The notes beneath the pieces were generated by a model. The model saw nothing but the letters and a program-made list of their open reading frames with translations. It was not told the DNA's origin and searched no databases. DNA of 64,000 nt from Dongia_B soli (GTDB lineage: Bacteria > Pseudomonadota > Alphaproteobacteria > Dongiales > Dongiaceae). This document shows positions 8,785-17,087 of this stretch, piece after piece. A program made the translations under genes and the position numbers. Position 1 is the first letter of the stretch, and each line of letters begins with the position of its first letter. Location: the NCBI RefSeq assembly GCF_034044715.1, contig NZ_JAXCLW010000003.1:515531-579530 (forward strand), read 5' to 3'.

Positions 8785-9466
8785 CATCCATGGGAACTAT
8801 CCAGCGCTGCAGGCGGTGCTCCGCGCGCTGGATTTGCAAAATATTGTCCGCATCTATTGCCTAGGTGACGTTGCCGGATACTATTGCCAGATCAACGAAT
8901 GCTGCGCCCTGCTTCGCAAGCGGGAAATCCCGACTTTGATGGGCAACCATGATTGGTATCTGACAAGTGGCAATTACTGCCCCCGCTCCCGCAGCGCGAA
9001 TGATTGCCTCGACTACCAACGGAAAAACATCGATCGGGAGCATCTTGACTGGCTTTCCAAAGCCACGCTTCGCATGCAAATAGACGATGCAATTGACTGC
9101 GTGCACGGAGGATGGGACGACCCGCTGGATGAATATGTCATTCCGTCGGAAGGCTATTTCGGTCGCTTTCCATTCTCCTTATTCCTCTCCGGGCACACCC
9201 ATGTACAGGGAATATGGAAGGGATCAGGCAAGACGTATTGCAATCCCGGATCTGTCGGCCAACCCCGGGATGGCGACCCTCATGCGGCATTCGCCACCTG
9301 GGACGGCGCCAATTTCAACCTTCACAGGGTCGCATACGATATCGACGACGTCGCAGAAGCGATGACAGCAGCAGGCTTTCCCGCATATTACCACGAAAAC
9401 CTGAGAAATGGCCTCCGCATCGGCGGAACTCTATCGAAATCGCCATTCACCGCAGCAATTAGCTAG
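8765..9466 (+). CDS. Metallophosphoesterase (YfcE/calcineurin-like)
   Basis: A two-metal phosphoesterase with every core motif: SDIHGNYPAL (D-x-H, about residues 6-15), GDVAGY (GD), MGNHDW (GNHD) and SGHTHVQG (GHTH, about residues 142-149). Proteins of this type hydrolyse phosphomono- or diesters, and many small ones have unknown substrates. I use the ATG at 8765; a TTG at 8756 is also possible. The start overlaps the ATP-grasp gene by 20 bases, so it is the last gene of the coupled plus-strand group. Its stop overlaps the oppositely oriented rfbA stop by 8 bases. A sugar-phosphate or nucleotide-sugar substrate is plausible from context. Confidence 0.83.
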   Translation: MIGIISDIHGNYPALQAVLRALDLQNIVRIYCLGDVAGYYCQINECCALLRKREIPTLMGNHDWYLTSGNYCPRSRSANDCLDYQRKNIDREHLDWLSKATLRMQIDDAIDCVHGGWDDPLDEYVIPSEGYFGRFPFSLFLSGHTHVQGIWKGSGKTYCNPGSVGQPRDGDPHAAFATWDGANFNLHRVAYDIDDVAEAMTAAGFPAYYHENLRNGLRIGGTLSKSPFTAAIS

Positions 9467-10346
9467 TGATCATCTTCTGAAGATAGCTGGCATATTCGCC
9501 GTTACGCATCTGGCGACTCAGCGCCAGGAGGGCATTCGCTGAAATGAATTCCATGCGATAGGCGGCCTCTTCGGGGCAAGCGATCTTTAATCCTGTGCGC
9601 TGCTCCATGACCATGACGAACTGGCTAGCTTCGAACAATGTCCCAGGCGTGCCGCCATCTAACCAGGCGCTGCCACGACCAAGCATCTCAGCACGCAGCT
9701 TGCCGCGTTCCATATAAACACGATTCAGGTCAGTGATTTCGAGCTCGCCGCGAGGTGACGGCTTGAGTGCTTTGGCTATCTCGAGTACATCGGCATCATA
9801 AAAATAAAGCCCAGGAACAGCCAAATTACTTCGTGCTTTCTGGGGCTTCTCCTCGAGAGAGAGAACTGCTCCCTCGCCATCGAACGTTACGATACCAAAG
9901 GCTTCCGGCTGTTGCACCGGATAGGCAAAGATTGTGGCTCCATCCCGGCGCCCAATTGCTCGCTGAAACTGCGAGGAAAGGCCAGTCCCGTAGAATAGAT
10001 TATCGCCGAGAATTAGCGCGGTCGGATGTCCGACAATAAATTTCTCAGCAATGATGAAAGCCTGAGCGATGCCCTCTGGTGCAGGCTGTGCGGCATAATC
10101 GATCCGGATGCCCCACTGACTTCCATCGCCAAGACAGGATTGGAATTGTGGCAGGGCTTGCGGGCTGGAGATAAGGACGAATTCACGAATCCCGGCCAAC
10201 ATGAGCGTGGTCAATGGGTAATACACCATCGGCTTGTCATAGACCGGCAGGAGCTGCTTATTCACGGCGACGGTCAACGGATAGAGCCGCGTGCCGCTAC
10301 CACCGGCCAGGATGATGCCCTTCCAGCTTTTCTTCTCACCCGGCAT
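9459..10346 (-). CDS. rfbA: Glucose-1-phosphate thymidylyltransferase RfbA
   Basis: Makes dTDP-glucose from dTTP and glucose-1-phosphate, the entry step to dTDP-deoxysugars. The nucleotidyltransferase signature GGSGTRLYPLT and the following KQLLPVYDKPMVYYPL are canonical, and ILGDNLFYG and WLDGGT match the product-binding and metal sites. It has about 295 residues, normal for RfbA. I start at the ATG at 10346; an upstream in-frame ATG at 10379 lies further inside rfbB. Either way the start lies within the end of rfbB, showing an operon. No rfbC or rfbD is present in the window, so the dTDP-4-keto intermediate is more likely used by the WecE-like aminotransferase than for rhamnose. Confidence 0.95.
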   Translation of the reverse strand: MPGEKKSWKGIILAGGSGTRLYPLTVAVNKQLLPVYDKPMVYYPLTTLMLAGIREFVLISSPQALPQFQSCLGDGSQWGIRIDYAAQPAPEGIAQAFIIAEKFIVGHPTALILGDNLFYGTGLSSQFQRAIGRRDGATIFAYPVQQPEAFGIVTFDGEGAVLSLEEKPQKARSNLAVPGLYFYDADVLEIAKALKPSPRGELEITDLNRVYMERGKLRAEMLGRGSAWLDGGTPGTLFEASQFVMVMEQRTGLKIACPEEAAYRMEFISANALLALSRQMRNGEYASYLQKMITS

Positions 10347-11448
10347 GCCGCCGATCCTTCCGATCCTGTGCAAAAACACTTAACCCCAATCTGCCCCCGT
10401 CATATCGCTGCTCGCGATGACGCATCCACCAGCTTCGGTTTTCCAGATACCACGCAACCGTCTGCTTTAAGCCACTGGAAAGCGTCTTGCTCGGTGACCA
10501 TCCCAGTTGGTTGCGAATCTTCGAATCGTCGATCGCATAACGCAGATCATGTCCGGGCCGGTCAGCGACAAAGCGGATGAGCTTCTCATGGGGGAGATGC
10601 AGTGATTCGCACAAACTCGTATCGAGCAGCGAACAAATGTCACGCACCAGATCGATGTTCCGCCGCTCCGCCCGGCCGCCGATATTATAGGTCTCGCCGG
10701 GGCGCCCACGACTTAGCACACAGCACAGGGCATCGGCATGATCTTCGACAAAGAGCCAGTCACGCACATTCTCACCGGCGCCATAAACAGGCAGGTCCTT
10801 CCCTTCCAATCCGGCGATGATCATCGTTGGAATGAGTTTTTCCGGAAACTGATAGGGGCCATAATTGTTTGAGCAATTGGTGACGATGACCGGCAATTGG
10901 TAAGTCGAATGCCATGCACGTGCCAGGTGATCGGATGCTGCCTTGCTCGCTGAATAGGGCGAATTCGGCCGATATGGGGTTTCTTCGCTGAACAATCCGG
11001 TTGTGCCAAGACTGCCGTAAACTTCGTCGGTCGAGACATGCAAAAAACGGAAACGTTCGGCCTCTCCCGCTGGCAGATTGCGCCAATAGGCATGGGCCGC
11101 ATGGAGCATGTTGAAGGTACCAAGGACATTGGTCCAGACAAAAGTTTCCGGCGAATCGATCGACCGGTCGACGTGGGATTCAGCCGCGAGATGAACGACG
11201 CCGTCGGGTCGGAATTTTTCAAAAACCGAGGTCACTGCTCCGAGGTCATTGATATCGACTTGGTGGAAAACATAATGCGGATCTGATGCGATCGCCGCGA
11301 CATTAGCGATATCGCCGGCATAAGTGAGTTTGTCAATATTGGCGACGCGCCGCCCGTCCCGGCCGACGAGCCGGCGGACAAGTGCGGAACCGATGAAACC
11401 GCATCCACCGGTGACGAGAATGCGTTCATGATGAGTATCCGCCGTCAT
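10336..11448 (-). CDS. rfbB: dTDP-glucose 4,6-dehydratase RfbB
   Basis: An extended SDR enzyme that converts dTDP-glucose to dTDP-4-keto-6-deoxyglucose with bound NAD+. It shows the nucleotide loop VTGGCGFIGSALVR (about residues 12-25), DKLTYAG, the catalytic STDEVYG (Thr-Asp-Glu) and YSASKAASDHL (Tyr and Lys). Length 370 is slightly long because of a C-terminal tail that runs into rfbA. It is the middle gene of a minus-strand EamA-rfbB-rfbA unit, 27 bases after the EamA-like gene. Its product can feed the aminotransferase at 2.4-3.6 kb. Confidence 0.95.
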   Translation of the reverse strand: MTADTHHERILVTGGCGFIGSALVRRLVGRDGRRVANIDKLTYAGDIANVAAIASDPHYVFHQVDINDLGAVTSVFEKFRPDGVVHLAAESHVDRSIDSPETFVWTNVLGTFNMLHAAHAYWRNLPAGEAERFRFLHVSTDEVYGSLGTTGLFSEETPYRPNSPYSASKAASDHLARAWHSTYQLPVIVTNCSNNYGPYQFPEKLIPTMIIAGLEGKDLPVYGAGENVRDWLFVEDHADALCCVLSRGRPGETYNIGGRAERRNIDLVRDICSLLDTSLCESLHLPHEKLIRFVADRPGHDLRYAIDDSKIRNQLGWSPSKTLSSGLKQTVAWYLENRSWWMRHREQRYDGGRLGLSVFAQDRKDRRHAG

Positions 11449-11475
11449 TTCTATCGCCCCTCCCCCTTCCAGCAG

Positions 11476-11850
11476 TTAAGCACGCGCAACAACGATGAGG
11501 CCGCAGATGACCAAACCGATCCCGGCCAGTTGCATCGGCTTGATCGTTTCATGCAGAAGCATCGCACTGAGGACGACGACCAAGATAAAGGCCAGACTGG
11601 TGAAGGGATAGGCCACACCGAGCGGGAGGCGCGTCATCGCTGCCATCCAGGAAAAACCGGCGAGAAGGGCCCCCAACAGGCCGCTCAGTACCCAAGGGTC
11701 GAGGAAAATTTTGGCTAAGAAGACAAGCTTATCGCTGAGGCCGCTACCTATGGCGCCCGCCTGCAGGACCCGCATTTTGATGATAATCTGCCCGTAGACC
11801 GTCAGCAGTACCGTGACGGCAACCGCGGCCCACGCCCCCACCAAGCTCAT
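11476..11850 (-). CDS. Small EamA/ArnE-like membrane transporter
   Basis: A 124-residue protein with four hydrophobic helices (about residues 7-25, 45-70, 75-95 and 103-122), the topology of half-size drug/metabolite transporters such as EmrE, ArnE and ArnF. The stretch LPLGVAYPFTSLAFILVV has the conserved A-Y-P pattern near the third helix. ArnE/F carry undecaprenyl-phosphate-aminoarabinose across the inner membrane. With a GtrB-like GT2 in the same locus, a lipid-carrier flippase role is attractive, but no second subunit was found and a small-molecule exporter is also possible. It leads the rfbB-rfbA operon. Confidence 0.75.
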   Translation of the reverse strand: MSLVGAWAAVAVTVLLTVYGQIIIKMRVLQAGAIGSGLSDKLVFLAKIFLDPWVLSGLLGALLAGFSWMAAMTRLPLGVAYPFTSLAFILVVVLSAMLLHETIKPMQLAGIGLVICGLIVVARA

Positions 11851-12215
11851 ATCGTACCGACTTCCATGTCCGCATCAGTGTCCGCTGAGCATGATGCGGG
11901 ACCCCGTTATAACAAATTGCCCGTACTTTACTTAAAGCTTTGATATTAACAAAGATTTTCTGCCAATCCCCCGCAAACCCCGGCGCAGCCGACTTTAAGA
12001 ACTACCCTATTGGTTTTACAGGGAAAATTCTGTCAAAAATTTCTCCGGATTGCCTAGCATAATCGCTAGCAGCGGGAAGCATTCAACCCGCGTGGCGAGC
12101 TGGGGATGTTGATTCACTGCGGATTTGGCAAGCGCCACCACGCGAGTCCTTGTTTCCATGATCGCGCTTGGCCGCCATCTTTTGTCATCTCGGTGCGCTG
12201 GGCTCATGCGGCTGT
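11851..12215. other. Intergenic region, probable promoter of the rfb unit
   Basis: No confident gene. The part at about 11,905-11,970 is AT-rich and lies upstream of the minus-strand EamA-rfbB-rfbA unit. A minus-strand TATAAC at 11,906-11,911 could be a -10 box, but no good -35 was found. A minus-strand frame at 12,016-12,159 could encode a 47-residue peptide starting METRTRVV, but it lacks a Shine-Dalgarno sequence and I do not call it. Confidence 0.35.
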
Positions 12216-12647
12216 TTATGCCTTTCTCGGCGGCCGCTTGGCGCCGGAGGAGATGTTCAGTGCCACAGCGGCGCGAATAAGCGTTTTGAAGGCTGATTCA
12301 TCGATCTTGTCGCCTTCATGGAGATCGATGGCCCGGCGGGTATTGCCCTCGAGGCTGGCATTGAAGAGGCCGGACGGGTCCGCCAAGGCAGCCCCCTTGG
12401 CGAAGGTGAGCTTGGCGGTCGTCTTGTAGGTCTCGCCGGTGCAGATGATGCCGGCATGCTCCCAGACCGGCACGCCGCGCCACTTCCAGGTCTCGACCAC
12501 CTGAGGATCCGCCGCCTGGATGAGCGCCCGGACCCGCGCCAGCATCTCGCCGCGCCAATCCGCGAGCTCCTCGATACGCGCATCGATCAGCTGAGAGGGC
12601 GTGTTTTCTTCTTTTGCCGCCACCGCGCCGGTCCTTGCTTTCTGCAT
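12216..12647 (-). CDS. DUF1801 domain protein
   Basis: A cytosolic protein of about 143 residues in the DUF1801 (YdhG-like) family, known from a SufE/IscU-like fold; its biochemical role is not established. Characteristic segments are DWRGEMLARVRALI, the ETWKWRGVPVWEHAG block (about residues 50-64), TAKLTFAKGAALADP and SLEGNTRRAIDLHEGD. I start at the ATG at 12,647, because the upstream extension reads as low-complexity Arg/Ala and overlaps the end of the MAPEG gene. The C-terminus ends in a basic KRPPRKA tail. It sits 29 bases after the MAPEG gene and may share its transcript. Confidence 0.75.
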   Translation of the reverse strand: MQKARTGAVAAKEENTPSQLIDARIEELADWRGEMLARVRALIQAADPQVVETWKWRGVPVWEHAGIICTGETYKTTAKLTFAKGAALADPSGLFNASLEGNTRRAIDLHEGDKIDESAFKTLIRAAVALNISSGAKRPPRKA

Positions 12648-12676
12648 CGCTGTTGTTGCCGCCTTGGCCCTGCCGC

Positions 12677-13063
12677 CTAGCGCCAGTGCAAGACGATACC
12701 GGTGACGGCGCAAACGAACAGCAAGACGCAAACGGTTGCCTGAATGGCGAAGCCGGGCAGCCGCTTTTCCACGGCTTTGCTATAGCCGATATAGTACCAG
12801 ACACGCCCGCCGATCCAGACAAGGCCGAGCACCGCGGCGCCGATGTCGTTCAGGTAAACCGCGCAAAGCCAGAGCGGCACCAGGAAGATCGGCATCCATT
12901 CGAGCATGTTCATCTGCACGCGGAAAACCCGCTCGAAATCGGGGTTGCCTGCGGTTGCCGGAAGTTTCACGCCGAACCGGCCGCGCGCCGCCGCGATGCG
13001 TGTCGCCACGAAGAAATAAAAGAGGACGGCAAGCAAGGTGACGATCGCGGTGTAATGCGGCAT
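12677..13063 (-). CDS. MAPEG-family membrane protein
   Basis: A 128-residue membrane protein with four predicted helices, matching MAPEG (membrane-associated proteins in eicosanoid and glutathione metabolism). The diagnostic block is RVFRVQMNMLEWMPIFLV (about residues 45-62), containing the conserved Arg-x-Gln-x-Asn-x-x-Glu pattern. RVWYYIGYSKA (about 86-96) matches the family Tyr-rich loop. Bacterial members may have glutathione transferase or peroxidase activity, but many are uncharacterised. It probably forms a two-gene unit with the downstream DUF1801 gene. Confidence 0.85.
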   Translation of the reverse strand: MPHYTAIVTLLAVLFYFFVATRIAAARGRFGVKLPATAGNPDFERVFRVQMNMLEWMPIFLVPLWLCAVYLNDIGAAVLGLVWIGGRVWYYIGYSKAVEKRLPGFAIQATVCVLLFVCAVTGIVLHWR

Positions 13064-13149
13064 GGCGATATCCTATGCGGCGACGACTTGAAGTCGCCAC
13101 GCTACCGTCGCCATCCAGCAGCAGCAATGGGGATTTTAAGGCTGCATTG

Positions 13150-14613
13150 TTACTCTTCCGAGGCGCAAGTGGCCGCAATCTCGCGGCTGCGGCGCAGGTC
13201 CGCCACAAACGACTCATAAGCCACCTCCTTCGCCGCATCCGGAAGGCGCAGCATATAAGCCGGATGGAGGGTGATATAACCGCGCCAGCTCCTGAATACG
13301 GCCTCGCCACGTGAGCTTGTGATGGGCATCGCCTTGCCGGTGAGTGCAAAGGCCGCCGTGCCGCCAAGCGCGACGACCAGCCGAGGCTTCACGAAGTCGA
13401 GTTCCTTCAACAACCACCATCGATAATGCTGCACCTCTCCTGTGGTCGGCTTCTGGTGGATGCGGCGCTTGCCGCGCTGCTCGAATTTGAAATGCTTCAC
13501 GGCATTGGTGAGATAGCTTTTGCCGCGATCGATGCCGGCATCCTTCAGGGCACGGTCCAGCAACTGGCCGGCAGGTCCGACGAAAGGCCTGCCCTGCAGA
13601 TCCTCGTGATCCCCAGGCTGCTCGCCGACAAAAGCGATCTCCGCCGCCATTGGCCCTTCGCCCAGAACCGCGCGCGTCGCGCCGGGCACGAAGGGCGCCG
13701 TCCCCGCAATGATGCGGTTCAGCGCCTCAAGGCTCTGCGGCGCCTGTTTGGCCATGGCGGCGACGGCTTTCGCTGGCGACCGCTTGAGCGGCAAAGCGAC
13801 CTCGTTCTCCAGCATGGTTTTGACTCGCGCTTGTGCCGATTGTACGAGATGCGGGATGGCCGCCGTCTCCGGCATTGCGTGCCAATATTTCTTCGGCATG
13901 TGGCCGCGCATGACGGTGGTATTAAGGCGCGCCGGGTTGAAGGTGCTCTCGTAATAGCCACGCCAGCCGGATTCGACAGGGTCGCTGTCCGGCGCGTCCT
14001 GCCGCTCGGCGGCGGTACCTATGGTGAGCTCAACTCCATCCCAATACAGCGACCCGACGGGTGTCAGGATCGACCAGGTCAAGGCGCGAAACCGGTCGAC
14101 GAAAAACGGCGCCGCCGCTTCGAGGATGAAGTGGTCGGGCTCGAACCAGGCAATGAAGCGCTCACCGCCCTCCGGCGTCTCGGTGCGGCGGAAGCGCAGA
14201 AAGGCATGCATCTTGTGGAGGTCGCGCGCGACCGTCTTGCGCATCCGCTCGAGACGATGGACGAGCGGATCACTCGCGACGTCCAGCAAGGCCCGCTCGC
14301 CGTGCAGCACCCGCCAGATCAGCGCATAAAGCAGCGCGTATCGCTCGGGGTCGCGATGGCAGATGACGGCTTCAATCAGCGCGGTCATCGCGCGCGGCAA
14401 AGCGACCGGCGCGCCCTGCCCGTTCTCGGCACACTCCTCGGCCTCAATGCTGCTCGTGCTCTCACTCCCGATGCCGCCGAAAAGATCGGGCGCGTCACCC
14501 GTATCCCAGATGACATCCTCCGGCAGCACCCCAGCGGCGACGAGCCTTCGGACCGCAAGGCGAAAGCCGGCGAGATCCGCGCCGGGCTTGAGCGCGATGC
14601 GGGATCCCACCAT
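13150..14613 (-). CDS. udgX: DUF4130-UdgX fusion: uracil-DNA glycosylase-like repair protein
   Basis: A 487-residue two-part protein. Residues about 60-265 match the TIGR03915/DUF4130 DNA-metabolism domain (YALLYALIWRVLHGER; VHRLERMRKTVARDLHKM; MPKKYWHAMPE). Residues about 290-480 are a UdgX-type family-4-like uracil glycosylase with GEQPGD (about 336), GRPFVGPAGQLLDRAL and the KRRIHQKP loop (about 382-389). UdgX proteins bind uracil-containing DNA covalently through the histidine of that KRRIH loop, and the full loop is present here. The start overlaps the stop of the upstream radical-SAM gene in an ATGA arrangement, so the pair is translationally coupled. An SOS box precedes the pair, supporting a damage-induced repair role. 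Confidence 0.9.
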   Translation of the reverse strand: MVGSRIALKPGADLAGFRLAVRRLVAAGVLPEDVIWDTGDAPDLFGGIGSESTSSIEAEECAENGQGAPVALPRAMTALIEAVICHRDPERYALLYALIWRVLHGERALLDVASDPLVHRLERMRKTVARDLHKMHAFLRFRRTETPEGGERFIAWFEPDHFILEAAAPFFVDRFRALTWSILTPVGSLYWDGVELTIGTAAERQDAPDSDPVESGWRGYYESTFNPARLNTTVMRGHMPKKYWHAMPETAAIPHLVQSAQARVKTMLENEVALPLKRSPAKAVAAMAKQAPQSLEALNRIIAGTAPFVPGATRAVLGEGPMAAEIAFVGEQPGDHEDLQGRPFVGPAGQLLDRALKDAGIDRGKSYLTNAVKHFKFEQRGKRRIHQKPTTGEVQHYRWWLLKELDFVKPRLVVALGGTAAFALTGKAMPITSSRGEAVFRSWRGYITLHPAYMLRLPDAAKEVAYESFVADLRRSREIAATCASEE

Positions 14614-15839
14614 CAGAAGAGGCTCAGCTGTGCCGCCGGTTCAACGAGCTGCTCCCGCAAATCCAGGCGGTCGATGAGGCCGGCCGGCGTATGGTCCGCC
14701 GCGACCAGGAAGGCGCGGGCGCGCTTGAGCCCGGTGGTGAGCCGTGCCAGGTCTTCCATGCGCAGCGCCACATGGCGGCGCGCGCTCAGGATCTTGTCGA
14801 CAGCCCGGCTGCCGAGACCCGGCACGCGCAGCAGCATCTCCCGATCGGCGGTGTTGATATCGACGGGAAAGCGGTCGCGGTTCTTCAGCGCCCAGGCCAG
14901 CTTGGGATCGATATCGAGCGGCAGCATGCCGTTCTCGCCGCCGGCGGCAATCTCCTCGACCGAAAAGCCATAAGAGCGCAGCAGCCAATCGGCCTGATAA
15001 AGTCGGTTCTCCCGTTGCAAGGGCGGCGGCTTCAACGGCAGATGCGCGCTCGCCTCCGGGATCGGGCTGAAGGCGGAATAATAGACGCGTTTCAGCGCGT
15101 AGTTACGATACAGGCTGTCGCTGGTTTTCAGGACATGCGCATCGGTGCTGTCATCCGCGCCGACGATCATCTGGGTGCTTTGCCCGGCCGGCGAAAAATG
15201 CCGGCGCTCATCGCGCGCCTGGACGATGCGCTCATGCATCTGTCCCATGGCCGTGGCGATGGTGGTTTCGTTCTTCTCCGGCGCGAGGCGCGCAAGGCCC
15301 TGTGCGGTCGGCAGCTCGATATTGATCGACAGCCGGTCGGCCCAGAGCCCGGCCTGTTCGATCAACCACGGATCGGCCTCCGGTATCGTCTTCAGATGGA
15401 TATAGCCGCGAAAGCCGTGCTGCTGGCGCAAGGTCTTCGCGACCAGGATCAGTTGCTCCATCGTGTCATTGGGCGTCCGCACAATGCCCGAGGACAGGAA
15501 CAGGCCTTCGATGTAATTCCGTTTATAGAATTCCACCGTGAGCTGGACGACCTCCTCCGTGCGAAAGCGCGCCCGCTTGACGTTCGACGATCGCCGGTTG
15601 ATGCAATAGGCGCAATCGAACAGGCAATAATTGGTCAGCAGGATCTTGAGCAACGAGACGCAGCGCCCATCGGGCGTATAGGCATGACAAATCCCCATGC
15701 CGGTGGTCGATCCCAGCCCCGCCTTATCGGCTGGGGACGCATCGTTGCTGCGCCGCTTTGCGCCTGACGAGGCGCAAGAGGCATCATACTTCGCTGCGTC
15801 AGCCAGGATCCGGAGCTTCTTGGTCAGGGCTTCATCCAT
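14613..15839 (-). CDS. Putative DNA modification/repair radical-SAM protein (TIGR03916 type)
   Basis: A radical-SAM enzyme with the cluster-binding C-x3-C-x2-C motif (C72, C76, C79 in YCLFDCAYC) after the family N-terminus ICHAYTPDGRCVSLLK. The C-terminal third has a helix-hairpin-helix segment (LLRVPGLGSRAVDKIL), expected to bind DNA. The family is consistently paired with the DUF4130/UdgX protein and is thought to act in DNA repair, although its reaction is unproven. I prefer the ATG at 15,839 (MDEAL). An ATG at 15,869 would add ten residues but would place the SOS box within the coding sequence. Length is 408 residues from the chosen start. Confidence 0.88.
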   Translation of the reverse strand: MDEALTKKLRILADAAKYDASCASSGAKRRSNDASPADKAGLGSTTGMGICHAYTPDGRCVSLLKILLTNYCLFDCAYCINRRSSNVKRARFRTEEVVQLTVEFYKRNYIEGLFLSSGIVRTPNDTMEQLILVAKTLRQQHGFRGYIHLKTIPEADPWLIEQAGLWADRLSINIELPTAQGLARLAPEKNETTIATAMGQMHERIVQARDERRHFSPAGQSTQMIVGADDSTDAHVLKTSDSLYRNYALKRVYYSAFSPIPEASAHLPLKPPPLQRENRLYQADWLLRSYGFSVEEIAAGGENGMLPLDIDPKLAWALKNRDRFPVDINTADREMLLRVPGLGSRAVDKILSARRHVALRMEDLARLTTGLKRARAFLVAADHTPAGLIDRLDLREQLVEPAAQLSLF

Positions 15840-15847
15840 CGAGTTAT

Positions 15848-15862
15848 GTTCGCTATTTGTTC
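15848..15862 (-). promoter_or_regulatory. LexA (SOS) box, alphaproteobacterial type
   Basis: The plus strand reads GTTCGCTATTTGTTC, a perfect GTTC-N7-GTTC direct repeat, the consensus known for alphaproteobacterial LexA. It ends 9 bases upstream of the chosen radical-SAM start, a position suited to blocking transcription of the radical-SAM/udgX pair. No clear Shine-Dalgarno lies between box and ATG, so the transcript leader may be very short. Confidence 0.75.
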
Positions 15863-15869
15863 TATCCAT

Positions 15870-16204
15870 GTCAATTCACATCCGTGTAGGTAGCGTCACC
15901 TGCCCGCTAAACGGGAAACGCAAGCCGAATTGATTGCCGGAAGCGACCGGATATCCGTTTTGCAAACCCAAGCGATGCTAACTGCGATAGTTTAGACCGG
16001 TTCCCGTGACACCTCGTCGGCCGCGGTACAGCGATACGGGATGGGACACGGAGGAGACTCCATCGCGACCGCGCGGACCCCGGCCCGCGGAACACGGATT
16101 ACCGGGACTTGAGCGATCCAGGGAAAAGCCCGACAGGCGGCCGCTCAAAGGCGCATGATCAAGCACTTCGAGCCTCAACGGGCGATCGACGACGGAGGTC
16201 AGTC
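15870..16204. other. Intergenic region before the isochorismatase gene
   Basis: Divergent promoter region between the repair operon (minus) and the hydrolase gene (plus). It is GC-rich over 15,990-16,110. I see no gene, tRNA or strong hairpin. A GGAGG at about 16,195-16,199 is the ribosome-binding site of the next gene. Confidence 0.4.
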
Positions 16205-16891
16205 ATGGAATTCAATCAGTCACATACTGCTGTTGTCTTCATTGACCCGCAGAACGACGTGCTCAGCGAGCATGGGAAGAACTGGGCGGCGGTCGGTCCA
16301 AGCGTCACCGAGAACAGGACCGTCGAGAATATGGAAGAGATATTCGCTACGGCACGGGACGAAGGGTACCTGGTTTTCATATCCCCCCATTATTTCTATC
16401 CGACGGACGACGGATGGAAATTCAATGGCCCGCTCGAATCCGATGAATTCAAAACGCGCACCTTTGCCCGTAGCGGACCGCTCGATCTGACTGGACACGA
16501 GAATTCCGGCGCCGATTGGCTGGACCGATTCAAGCCGTACATCAACGATGGGAAAACCATTGTCGTCAGCCCGCATAAGGTATTCGGACCGCAGACAAAT
16601 GATCTTGTGCTTCAACTTCGAAAGCGGGGTATTTCGAAGATCATCCTGGGTGGGATGCTGGCGAATATGTGTGTCGAGTCCCACCTGCGCGAGCTCCTGG
16701 AGCAAGGCTTCCAGGTAGCCGTCGTCAAGGATGCGGTTGCCGGGCCTCGTCATCCGGAATGGGGTGACGGCTACGAGGCCGCGATGATCAACTACCGGTT
16801 CCTTGCGCATGCCGTCTTGTCGACCGCCGATGCGGTTGCCGCGATGAGGTCAGTGCGCGGCGAGGACCGGCTCGCGCAGTTTCCCGCGTAA
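16205..16891 (+). CDS. Isochorismatase-family cysteine hydrolase
   Basis: A 228-residue hydrolase of the isochorismatase/nicotinamidase superfamily. The catalytic triad can be placed as Asp in VVFIDPQNDVL (about residue 13), Lys in SPHKVFG (about residue 125) and Cys in GMLANMCVESHLRELL (about residue 157), with a cis-peptide-type GGM segment just before the Cys. Members hydrolyse amides, N-carbamoyl compounds or isochorismate, and the substrate cannot be told here. The start is set by a good GGAGG 6-10 bases upstream. The gene is a single plus-strand unit lying between an intact and a truncated copy of the radical-SAM repair gene, suggesting it was inserted or rearranged into this spot. Confidence 0.87.
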   Translation: MEFNQSHTAVVFIDPQNDVLSEHGKNWAAVGPSVTENRTVENMEEIFATARDEGYLVFISPHYFYPTDDGWKFNGPLESDEFKTRTFARSGPLDLTGHENSGADWLDRFKPYINDGKTIVVSPHKVFGPQTNDLVLQLRKRGISKIILGGMLANMCVESHLRELLEQGFQVAVVKDAVAGPRHPEWGDGYEAAMINYRFLAHAVLSTADAVAAMRSVRGEDRLAQFPA

Positions 16892-17087
16892 AGGCCTTTC
16901 GCGGAGAATTCCAAGGTACCAGGAAACACGAACCTACGAAGCTGATGGACTCACAATGCGCGGCTACCCGGTGTTCGCGCCAGTTCCTGGCTCACGCGAT
17001 GACGCGCGCGAAGGAGCTCGCTGCGCCCGGGCTAGGCCACCCCTTGCTTGCGACCTTCACGGTCAGGGACGCGTCATCGAGAACCGG

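Noticed and set aside
12016..12159. Possible 47-residue minus-strand peptide upstream of DUF1801
   Set aside because: Protein-like text but no Shine-Dalgarno and no known relative; mentioned under the gap only.
13426..14973. 515-codon plus-strand frame opposite the udgX gene
   Set aside because: Long only because GC-rich third positions remove stops; the opposite strand has clear UdgX, DUF4130 and radical-SAM motifs.
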